Positions 35,001 to 44,900 of a stretch of DNA of 64,000 nt are shown here, one piece after another (the first letter of the stretch is position 1; each line of letters opens with the position of its first letter). A model generated the notes under the pieces. That model had not been told where the DNA came from, did not search any database, and was given only the letters and a program-made list of their open reading frames with translations. The DNA is from Balanoglossus misakiensis (taxonomy: Eukaryota > Hemichordata), in assembly GCA_040954595.2 (NCBI GenBank), contig CM082578.2, forward strand, positions 12,772,001 through 12,836,000, written 5' to 3'. The position numbers were made by a program, and so were the translations under genes.

Positions 35001-38000
35001 TTTCCCTCCAGGCCCAGAGCAACCAACACCTTCAAAGTTGCAGTCAATGTCGCTGCTGGTAGCAAGATATCTTTTGAACTGACTTACCAAGAAATGTTGC
35101 AACGGCGGCTTGGTGTCTATGAGCATAGAATCAGCATTCGACCTGGACAGGTATAGATTGCGAATACTTCAAATTCGATTAATACTCTACGTACACTAAT
35201 GTCAGAATTCCAAATATATGCCGGCAATTAAGATTTATAGCGAATTTTATTATTTGGCTCTATCCCTCATGGCCAGGCAATATGTAGTCAGTAAGATTCC
35301 TGTGATTTTTGGCTTAACACGTTATCCGTATTACGTGACATGTTGAAGAATTCGAACCAGCGATATTTATAGAATTGCTATATGAGATCATAGAGTTTTA
35401 AATTTAGGTGATTGACTCGAGAGGGCGCTATGAACACAACAGAATCGTTGCCAGTGGAAACCGTTCATGATCTCGAACCACCATCACTCACTCGACGTAA
35501 CGCTGATGTCGATTAAAAGCTTTCATTCACATTTGCGTCATAACAAGAGCATCATTATATATACCTCTTCCTTGAAATGTTAGATTGTGAAACGGCTGAA
35601 GATTGACGTGTTCATCACAGAGCCACAAGAACTCGAGTTCGTCCACGTGTCACCGATCATCAGCAACGTTGTGGACACGTGGAACTTGGGTGGCGGTGCC
35701 GCGTCGCCTGTCACCGTCAACCAGGAATCGGACACCAGGGCCCACATCAGTTACTACCCAACGGAGGACGAGCAGCGGGGACAGTCTCCTGAGGGTATCA
35801 ACGGAGATCTGATTGTACGATACGATGTCAAACACGAAGCAAATGCGGGTGAAATTCAGGTAAATCTCGAGGTCTACTTTCGCGAATATTTGAATGTTTT
35901 TTTTTTCAAAATTAATAAAGGGAACTAAAAAATAATAAATAGTTAGATAGATATATAGACAGACAGACAGACGGATATTTGGACATATGTAAACTAAGGC
36001 TGTGTTTATAACTTTATAACGTCTGGGAACGGTGTTCATTGATTTTAAAGGTCCTGAACGGTTACTTTGTGCACTACTTCGCGCCAAGTGACCTCCCCCC
36101 TGTGCAGAAGAACGTCGTCTTCGTCATCGACGTCAGTGGATCCATGGACGGCACCAAGATGAGACAGACGAAACAAGCCCTGAAGGTGATTCTTGCGGAC
36201 ATGCGCAGTTTTGATCGGTTCAACATTCTGACCTTCTCGTACGACGTGACCTTCTGGAAGGAGAACACAATGGTGTTGGCCACGCCGGCAAACATCGCTG
36301 AAGCAAAGGAGTATGTCCGTTCGTTGGAGGCATCTGGAGGTATGCTTCCCCGAGTGTGACGTCGTTATGTACATGCTGTCTAGATATTTACTAATTTATG
36401 AAGAATTCGGGATTGTGAACCAGCGATCCTGATTTGAATTAAGGTTGTACTAGTATGCACCTTGAAAATCAAAGTTAAAAACTTTTTTCATATTAAAATT
36501 TTAGATTATTCCCGGTCACTAACCATTCTTAGTTTGTACGGGCCATTTTCCTAATTTTCCTAACATGCAAGCGTCATGTCATCACCCAGTCTCTTTCTAC
36601 CGCTGTTCTTCAGGTACGAACTTCAACAGCGGACTCGTCGAAGCCGCCGAGTTGCTCTATTCCGTGACCGACGCCGCCGAAAACAACGAGCGGTCGGCGT
36701 TTCTAATCATCATGCTGACCGACGGCAATCCCACATCGGGCGAGACGAACCCGTCGGCGATCCAAGGGAACGCCAAGACGGCGATCGACGGGAGGTACTC
36801 GCTCTTCTGCCTGGGTTTCGGAAACGACGTCGACTTCAAGTTCCTGCAGAAGATTTCTCTGGAGAATCAAGGAGTCGGGCGCCGCATCTACGAGGACGCG
36901 GACGCCAATCTTCAACTCAAGGGGTTCTACGACGAAGTGGCCACGCCTTTGCTGTTCGACGTGGACATCCAGTACCCGAGCGGCAACGTCGAGGCCAACA
37001 CCGTCACCCAGAGCACGTTCAGGAACTTTTTCAACGGATCGGAGATAGTGGTGGCCGGAAAGTTGGTAGAGGACAGCCTGGTCAACCTTGTGGCGAGCGT
37101 CGTTGCCAACGGAGCCGACAGTGAGATAGAATTTGTCGGAGAGTTTAATCCAGTGGTAAGGAAATTTCACTGGGTTACGTGTTCACACAAGTGACTAATG
37201 TCATATCAATGTCTGTCTGTCTGTCTGTCTCTTTCTCAGGGACTTTGATTTGCCCAATCGAATTGTAAGTCTATAAACTGTGGTCGATGCAGTGTTCTTT
37301 AACGGCGAAAAATAATGGCAACCACCTCGTCAATTCTGATATTTTCCAGGAAACTCCGTCGTCCCTGCTCAATAAACACGTGCCAGACGATTTCGTCCAA
37401 CGGCTGTGGGCATACCTCACAATCAAGGAAATTCTTCGCAAACGTGTGCTGACCTCTGACCCTGACCTGAAAGAAGCCCTTTCCCAAGAAGCGCTGGAGT
37501 TATCACTGAAGTACAACTTTGTGACTCCGCTAACGTCGATGCTTGTTGTGAAACCCGAAGTTCCAGAGACCAACCAAGCCGAGGGGGAAACTAAAGACGG
37601 AGACGCGGTAGCCGATAAGGATTCGGGTAATGGATTTAATAGAAGTTGCATCTGTGATTGATTGCATTATTGGTTGGTTGGTTGGTTGGTTGGGCCTTGG
37701 TTGGTTGGTTTATCCAGACAGTGCCATATGCATAACATCGACCCTTTTTTCGTTGTAGCCACTCCGGCACCAACAAGTAAACCCATTCCTCCCCCGACTT
37801 CGCCCAATCGGCAGAAAGGCGGAAGAAAACACAACAAAGGAGGACGTGGAGGTGGAAGGTCATACGGTGAGTTGGATGCCCTCAACACTCACCATCTTAA
37901 GTTTGTGTCGATGTCGAACAGATAAGAGTTTTATTATTACTAAACTAAGTAGCACTGCATCATACATTTACTCGACAGCCTATGGCGACCCTCACTTCGT

Positions 38001-39301
38001 TATTGATCTCCCGGATGGTAACAACACTTTGTGCTTCAATATCAACGGAGAAGATGGCGAAATATTCACTCTCGTCAGTGACCCGACCACAGGTAATCTA
38101 CCTTGTGTTTATCGTGAACATCTTCAGTCACGTGACCGACAGAATTTGGCGCCAGGATTTGCCGTGTCATGACGTCACGGAGTTCTTTGCTGTTTGTTGT
38201 GTTGATGGATGTGGATAGGGAGGGGTTGACACGAATGACAAGTTGAAGACAGACAGACAAACAAACGTACGGACAGAGGCATGCAGGCAGTGACAGACAG
38301 ACAGACCTACGGACGGACGTACGTACAAGCAGACAAACAGTCATGATTCCAAGGACCTCAAGAATCCGGTCTAGTCCACATCTTCGATAGTCCTGATATC
38401 AAAACTAAGTTTTTAAATTCCAGTGTCTATAGAAAACTGGCCGTGAACTTGTTTTGTTTTTATTTTGCATATCGTTTTTCTGTTCGTATTCCAAACAGGC
38501 TTGTATGTAAACGCCAAATTGATCGGCGATGGCAAACTGAAACACGGCACCTACCTCGGCGATGTCGGCATCGTCCTGGACACCGAGAGGAAGTCGCACT
38601 ACATCAGGGTTACCCCGGCAACCGTTACCCTCGACGACGCGTACAAATTCCCTTGGAAACCGGTGACAATGCGATTCCAAGACTTCACACTGAAAATCAA
38701 CGCAGATCTCACCTTCACCCTGTCTTATGGCAGCGACATAGTGATCTTGCTTCACAAAGTAAAGAGACCTAGGCCTCACCCGGATTATTTTGGCTTCTAT
38801 GTCGAAGACGGGAGTGGATTTTCCAAGCAGGTTCACGGATTAATAGGTAATCTTACTTCAAATTATTCAACATCTTTAGGTTTTGTGTGAGGACGACTAA
38901 TATTCACTCTGACTGTCAGACCGTGATCTACTATGCCAATATGTTTTAACACGTGCATCAGTAACCCAATGTGATTCTAACTCCATAAATAATATTACCT
39001 ATAACAGTAACTTCTTCCTTTAATACTGGAATTGCTTTCTTCGTTTACAGGTCAGTTTCACGCGAAGAACATTTCGATCATGAACGAAGAGGGCGACGTC
39101 TTTGATCCGGGTTATCAGCAAGCCGAATTGAAGGTGGGAGATCGGACGGTGGAAGTCTTCGAGAACTACCGCAAGAACGAGAAGACGAACGAGCGAGTGC
39201 GCTGCTGGTTCGCCCACAACAATGCGCGCGGAGTGATCGACGGAAAGCGCAGCAACTATGTCGTGCACGAACTGTACTATCGGAAATTCACTCCGCCGTG
39301 A
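29426..39301 (+). CDS. ITIH: Inter-alpha-trypsin inhibitor heavy chain-like protein
   Basis: Thirteen exons in consistent phase: 29426-29554, 30692-30730, 31196-31356, 33548-33658, 35012-35150, 35584-35859, 36051-36339, 36614-37155, 37350-37626, 37759-37866, 37979-38092, 38499-38846, 39051-39301. They total 2,784 nt, 927 residues and TGA, close to the usual size of ITIH proteins (about 900-950). Order: signal peptide, basic cleavage site, VIT domain, vWA domain, linker, ITIH C-terminal domain. Vertebrate heavy chains are secreted, become ester-linked to chondroitin sulfate of bikunin, and are transferred to hyaluronan in extracellular matrix. The sequence cannot tell whether this protein does the same, but the linkage motif is present. 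The start is the ATG opening a strong signal peptide. The nearest canonical AATAAA downstream is at 40517-40522. Confidence 0.93.
31196..35859 (+). CDS. ITIH: ITIH exons 3-6: VIT domain and following region
   Basis: Exons 31196-31356, 33548-33658, 35012-35150 and 35584-35859 (residues 57-285). The VIT domain is recognisable by YSLGITSSIAARFAHTVIVS, FTVQLPDSAFIANF, VKEKQTAEKEYKKAKSRGQS with GHVSA, and KISFELTYQEMLQRRLGVYE, each matching the conserved VIT blocks in order. The exon at 35584 continues with the strand-rich region preceding vWA (VKRLKIDVFITEPQELEFV). The intron between 31356 and 33548 contains a 0.5-kb tetranucleotide array. Confidence 0.9.
31554..32058. repeat. ACAT/ACAG tetranucleotide array
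   Basis: About 500 bp of ACAT repeats interrupted by blocks of ACAG and occasional variants, in ITIH intron 3. Because four is coprime to three, every frame on both strands stays open and gives long Tyr-Ile-His-Thr or Cys-Met-Tyr-Val pseudo-proteins. These are artefacts. Confidence 0.97.
36051..37155 (+). CDS. ITIH: ITIH exons 7-8: von Willebrand A domain with intact MIDAS
   Basis: Exons 36051-36339 and 36614-37155 (residues 286-562). VVFVIDVSGSMDG gives the D-x-S-x-S of the metal-ion-dependent adhesion site (D312, S314, S316). GGTNFNSG supplies the Thr (T383) and IIMLTDGNPTSG the second Asp (D418). A complete set predicts Mg2+ or Mn2+ binding and protein-ligand adhesion. RIYEDADANLQLKGFYDEVA and FNGSEIVVAGKL are characteristic ITIH sequences after the vWA core. 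The second exon is markedly richer in G and C at third positions than exons 3-5. A simple donor GTAAGG follows 37155. Confidence 0.92.
37208..37232. repeat. CTGT simple repeat
   Basis: Short CTGT run in the intron after exon 8. It forms the polypyrimidine tract of a cryptic acceptor at 37238-37239. Confidence 0.8.
37350..39301 (+). CDS. ITIH: ITIH exons 9-13: linker and C-terminal domain with DPHF motif
   Basis: Exons 37350-37626, 37759-37866, 37979-38092, 38499-38846 and 39051-39301 (residues 563-927). The start holds the family block VQRLWAYLTIKEILRKRV and SLKYNFVTPLTSM. A Pro-rich then basic Gly-Arg linker follows (KPIPPPTSPNRQKGG; GGRGGGRSY). The next exon opens at YGDPHFVIDLPDG with NTLCFNINGEDGEIF. 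In vertebrate heavy chains the Asp of D-P-H-F (here D694) becomes the C-terminal residue that is ester-linked to chondroitin sulfate. VRCWFAHNNARGVIDGK and NYVVHELYY match the end of the family. G-D-P-H-F also opens vWD domains, so conserved motif is not proof of conserved processing. Confidence 0.9.
37672..37712. repeat. TTGG simple repeat
   Basis: Imperfect GGTT/TTGG tandem repeat just downstream of the donor at 37626 in the intron before exon 37759-37866. Confidence 0.8.
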
Positions 39302-41560
39302 TCTCATAATTCCTCGGGGTTTTTATATCAACGAACCGACCCACTTGGCAGAACTTCAACAATATGTATCAGATTTTTTGACGATAACCTTTGTAAAATT
39401 AATATTTGAAGACTCGGTTAATGGTACAAACCTGGGGGTACCTGTCATAAGATGTGGTACGGTTTATGGCAGGAAGTACAAACCACAGCCTCATTTAAGA
39501 CCATTTCATCTTTAAAACACACCCAATTACCCCCATTTTCAAGGATTTTACCCCCCCCCCCCCCACATGCGTTGTTGTCCCGGGCTGCCACACAGTTAAA
39601 TCGGAATCGGATCATAATCGTGATTAGGGATTCGGTATGTTGGTGAAAACCTGACACGCTCCCTCAGCGGTAGAATTGGCAAGGACCCCGACGACTTGTT
39701 CCCGATGCACAATCAAATCAGTAATACCCCCCACCCCCAACGAAAACGAAATGTTCCATCCCTAGCATTTTATCACGGTGTACCATTTATCAGTATCCCT
39801 TCCCATGGAAAGGAAAGTTTTCCCAAGGTTTCTTCCAAAGATGCTAATACAGCAAATAGGTCTTGGTTATTCGAAAAGAGTAAATGTAAACTTACGTATA
39901 TCAGTAGCCTAACACAAAGAGTAAAATTCGTATTTACTTACTTACACCTTATATGTTACATGTATGTACACAGAGCGAATCATATCGGACGGCTTGGTCA
40001 AATGTAGCTTTGACTCGGTGACTTTCTACTAATCCAATTTTGTGTCAATTTAAACTGAATTGCGTTTAATTTTTTTAAGATTATTCGGCCACCACCACGT
40101 GATCCGTTCTCGCGCGCCGGAAGCAGCAGCAAAACTGGCCATGGTTTCTCTCTGCATTGCTGCTTTTGGATACAGCTGCTGGCGTCGACGCTTTCATTGC
40201 GCACTCTACTCCGCCCTCCAACGAACCATGGCGTAATAGAAAAGGGAGGTTCACTGCAGCTCTAACCCCACGCGGCTCTGGTCACCATGGGAACACGCGG
40301 GATGATACGGTGAACCCGAGCTCGCATGCGTGCAATTCAACCTACATATTCCAGGTCAGCTTCTTTGTCTGATCCAAACATTGTGTGTCAGCAGCGGTTG
40401 CTCTTTAATACGATAAAATATTCTGACCCCTCTCAAAAACGATTTCAGGCCTATTGTGACAGACTTCTGTGATCTGTAATTCTTAGTCTGCTTATGTCAG
40501 AATTTTACGTTTTGAAAATAAAAATTAAGATATGATACAGTGGTACCGATGCGACGTTTCCAGCGGTTTAAATTACTGGTTAATTATTCAGCTGCATTAC
40601 CAAATGGAGTGTGCAACGTCCATTCCATCATATGATGAACAACGTTACAGTTTTCGAAATTAACTTTCCATTCACGCGAGACTTCGCCGTCTGCTCTTTC
40701 CTGAAGGAAGCGCCGCTTGAACTCCGTCTGGATATGTAATTTCACTTTTGTGGGTCTAGATCGCTTGTCAATGCGCCAGAGTCGCTCCCGTCGGACTGAT
40801 CAGATAAGCTCGAGTCCCTCTGCGGATTGATTCTCTGAGTAAAATGTGGGGTTAGCCCTGGCCAGCGCGCTTGTATTCTGGTTACACCGCCGCACGGTGT
40901 ACCTGTGCCACGGAGAAAGCATGTCTGGGTCGTAGAATGTCCCATTGGCTGGCAACAAAGTGTGCGTATGCACCGGTTGTCAGCTGATCTCAAGAGCGGT
41001 CGATGGCATTTACATGCGACCACCTGCATGAATAAAGCGCGTTTCAGCTTCGATCGCACTCAACATGAATGGCTGAAAAAATTACACATATCTCACGCGC
41101 CGTGACATATTTTGAAGAGCGCTCACCGCTGAAGGGGGCGGCCGATCGTGAGTGCGCGCACGGCGTCGCAAATGATGTCGTCCTTGAACGAGACAAATAC
41201 GAATCCACTTCTCGGGCCCGAAAGCGAGCCCGGGTGTAAATATTCCACGTTTATATACCATTCAAAACGGCATATGTCCTGTTAAATGAACAGAACAGTC
41301 TAAATTCAAGGCCCTGCCCATCTCACCCTCTTACTGTGACGTCCTAGTTAACCGGGAATAACGAGTGAATAATCAATGCAGATGTGGAATAATTATCATA
41401 ATTGCTCTTCGGGCTCTGCGCATACAGATGCAACTGCGCAGCTAGAAGTCGCTGATTCATTGCATTTTGGGGCACACTGCTGTGTGAATGTGCAATGAAG
41501 TACAACTAGCGCTGGTGTCGTCCTGGTTTCTTTTTTACTACGGTGTCAGTGGTGATTCGA
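39302..41560. other. Intergenic DNA and 3' flank of ITIH
   Basis: No supported coding region. It holds a poly(C) tract at 39551-39564, an AATAAA at 40517-40522 that may end the ITIH transcript, and increasingly CpG-rich sequence from about 40650 toward the next gene. Open frames here show no domain signatures. Confidence 0.5.
39551..39564. repeat. Poly(C) tract of 14
   Basis: Fourteen consecutive C, 250 bp after the ITIH stop. Confidence 0.85.
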
Positions 41561-41571
41561 AAATGGCGGCT
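41561..41571 (+). promoter_or_regulatory. YY1-type promoter motif (AAAATGGCGGC)
   Basis: The string AAAATGGCGGC matches the AA(A/G)ATGGCGGC element that in animals often marks the region just downstream of a TATA-less transcription start. It lies 180 bp upstream of the Rab-effector start codon in CpG-bearing sequence, which supports a promoter here. The site itself contains an ATG that opens a six-codon upstream frame. Confidence 0.45.
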
Positions 41572-41751
41572 GTCGACATATAGATGGATCGGTAAAAGGT
41601 GAAGAATTTCCCCCCTTTTTCCTTCTAGCCGTAGGTTTCGTCAGGCGCGCTTTTGCTGTACTGTAGGTGGGCTTCTCAGAGTCAGTCGACCTGTGTGTAG
41701 ACGATGCCCATGCGTGACAGTGGTGACGGTTGCCGGTGGAGGTATGGGTAA
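41563..41751 (+). other. Three short upstream open reading frames
   Basis: ATG frames at 41563-41583 (six codons plus stop), 41584-41595 (three codons plus stop) and 41704-41751 (15 codons plus stop). The last overlaps the main ATG at 41744 in another frame. If the transcript begins upstream of 41563 they could dampen translation of the Rab effector. The 5' end is not known. Confidence 0.4.
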
Positions 41752-41964
41752 CCAGAACAGCGGCGAAGATTCGGCAAGTTACACCGAGACGGACTTTGAT
41801 GATTCGGACCTTTACTCGCTAGTGGCTCAGTCCAGCAGGGCCCCGTCACCGATGGAGCCTCCCGAGGCCGACCTGAGTCATCTCACCGAGGAGGAGCGCT
41901 CGCAAATCACGGGGGTGTTGCAGAGAGCTCGGGAGTTGCAGGACCGCGAGGAACAGCGTGTGCG
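41744..41964 (+). CDS. Rab-effector exon 1: start and Rab-binding helix
   Basis: Residues 1-74, ending with two bases of an Arg codon before the donor GTATGT. MGNQNSGEDS fits an N-myristoylation consensus (Gly2, Ser6), which is unusual for RIM or rabphilin. The acidic segment SYTETDFDDSDLYSL precedes a Pro-rich linker and the Rab-binding helix. No in-frame ATG further upstream is used because the frame upstream has only non-ATG starts. Confidence 0.8.
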
Positions 41965-44900
41965 GTATGTGTATAGTTAGATACTATATAGTATATACAC
42001 CTCAACCGCTGCGGTTTGCTTGTAGCGGGGCTTGTGACTCAATCTCGACGAGCGCGATGCTTGTTTTAATCGGTGATTTATGGAGAGTGTACATTAAAGC
42101 CCATTATCGTATTTGAATAATGACTGGAGGAAACGAACGCCATTCTGTGCAGAATTTTAATATCGTGGCATATTTCCTAAGTACAATTAATGTCCGTGAG
42201 AAAAAAAACAACGATTCGTGAATCTGTATTAACGCGGATAATATTGTTGACCTCAGAAAAAAATAATAAAACCACCCTCGTCGTTCACGATAAATATGTA
42301 ATCCGGTTCGCAGTTGTCAAAAGACTGTACGTACGCATATCTGTGTGTTTTTATGGGGTTCATTTGTATTTGCTGCACACGGGCGTGTGGCCGATATTTC
42401 AAACAGAGGTCGTGATATTTCGTTTTTTAAACAATTTCTGTTGCAGCGAATTGGAGCAGGAGTACTCGTCGTTCGCCCACAACATCGTACGCCGGGCGTC
42501 TCTGACGGGAATGGAGAAGGACGTCTGTCCCATCTGCCTGACGACGGAGCTGGTTTACGGCGCGCCCGCCGCGGAGGGAGAGCGAGGCGGCGACGACGAC
42601 GTCGATCGGGGAATTGTGTGCGAGGACTGCGAGAGGCGAGTGTGTCGTAAATGTGGATCAACCGCTGTTTCAATAGCAACGAAGGTGAGTCGCCCATAAA
42701 TATTCCTCCTACGCCATCCGCTCTGCACAGAATAATCCGGTCGTGATTTTCATTCACTCCGGTTGTCTGATGAAATATACAATTTAATTTCAATATCTGT
42801 ATTTTTATACATATAAAAATGCGGATTTTAAGAGAGCCTTTGGTTTGTGAAATCAATTGAATAATTTTGCTGAAAGGTATGCGCAGACGCGTTCTTCATT
42901 TTGAACGCCGTACGCAGAGTAGTTTTGGGGTCATAGATGGGCATTTCCACCTCCGTATTATCAATAGCGAATATAGAGGGCCCTGAACTAGGCGACGAAG
43001 CACACGCGATTACTAGTACATCCACGGTCACTCCACAAACCCAGCAGACCGAATCAACACTAATCGCCATTACTTGAAGAACGACCGCGAATTTTATCGG
43101 GCAGACCTTCGGATAACTGTCAAGGCTAAACCAAAGACACCACAACGGAATCAGTAACCGCGGCAACGGTGATCATCGAAGAAGGGGGAACTCGCCACAT
43201 CACATGACCTTGTTTGCATATTGAATTCGGTTCAGAAACGTGAACACGTCATTTTCTTTTGTGCGGTGTCAGCGTCAATATTTCACATTATATTAATTAT
43301 TCTCACCAATACCCCAGATGACATTGTTAGGTTAAACTCGTGCGATACAATAACATCATTCCGTGAATGTCAACAAAATTATATAACGGGCTCTTAAACA
43401 TCAGTATGGAGAGGCAGGGTGCGTTATTCCCATCTCTCGTGGAAATATTTTTGGACAGGGGGGTACGTTTAAAATCGTTCATGGTCAACATTCTGGAATC
43501 TATCCTGTTTTGTGTTTATCGAACTGGTGATGTTGAGCTGCTTAGAGAAATTCCCCTTTTAGTGGCCCTCAAATATACTCTAGTGATATACAACCTGACA
43601 CGAGTCATTATCGGGCATTGTGATGTGACAGAGGCAAAGAGAACTTGCCTGCTCCAGCTATTCGCAAAACCCAAGACTCATTTCCGGCAGTGCCACAAAA
43701 ACGTATAATGCTCTGCTGTGTATTACTACACAATGTTAATGACTTGATATCGATGATGCAATTTCCAATTACCCGTCCCCCTTTCAGACCTCTCGTAGTA
43801 CTATGAAGCGCACCGAGTATATGATAAACTCGTTTCGGAAAGTCCGAAAATTGCATTGCTCAATACTGGTCCCCAAATCATACTCTGTCGCACAGGAGAC
43901 AAATTAAGAGTAAATTCATCAACGTGAGTGAATATTCTCGCTTCCGCCATGTATGTAACGGTCGAGTCTAATGTTTAATATTTGTAAGCTTAATGATTAA
44001 TCATTTATGGACATGGTTTTTTATTAATGACTTTTCATGAACTCTTGAACGACTGAAATTTAGATGCGGTGTATACGTACATATATACATACATTCATAT
44101 ATTTTAACTAGCAACAACACGTTGTTAATATGGGTTAGGGGCCTACATGGTTTGGTTTTAATATTGTCTGACATCGACAAAGCGCTGCAACGTCCTGGAT
44201 AAGCTCCACTAGTTCAACAAGTTAAACGTGGACAGTTCTCCCCCACCCTCGCAACCTTGTAATTCACCTAGCCCGAGAACAAGCGAACATTTTCACACAT
44301 TAGACCTAAACAAGCTGTATATCTTTGCCAGGGCATCTAGTCATACCTTATTTAAAGCATGCCGCGTATTACCTAGATTATTAACACATTAAACAGGCGA
44401 TGTCATCGTGTTTACCATCGCCAATTTTGTTTTCCCAGAACGTGTAGAGTGTTTGATTGCCGTGACCCTGAGAGCTATTTCATCATCATGATTCGGTTTA
44501 TTGAGAAGTTTTGTTGTAAAAGTCAATCAGCGAATGCTGTGTACCTGTCAACTCCAATATAACACGATATCCAGTCTGCGACTGCGTGAAGAAGGCCTGC
44601 CTCTTCAAGATGGAGGCTGGATAAAGATTGCTTATATCGACAAACTGTAACACGGATCGAATCGGTTTATAAAGGGCGTCTCTCAGATGATATACATCTG
44701 AAATCATTTGAAAAGACGTTATTTTTCTCAATATTACAACCCATAACTACGTTAAATTCCAATTTTCCAGACGAGCATGGTCTATAGCGGTGAAGCTACC
44801 CAACTTACCCCGGTCGGTAAAACCAGAACACACTCCAGATAATCTGAATTTCGGCACCGAAAATTAAAGGGGATACTCATATCAAACGTTGTAACAAACA

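Noticed and set aside
36576-37170. Arg-rich plus-strand and minus-strand frames across the vWA exon
   Set aside because: Shadows of the GC-rich vWA exon; only the frame with DxSxS and LTDG motifs joins in phase to its neighbours.
42317-42856. 179-codon minus-strand frame over Rab-effector exon 2
   Set aside because: Antisense shadow of the zinc-finger exon.
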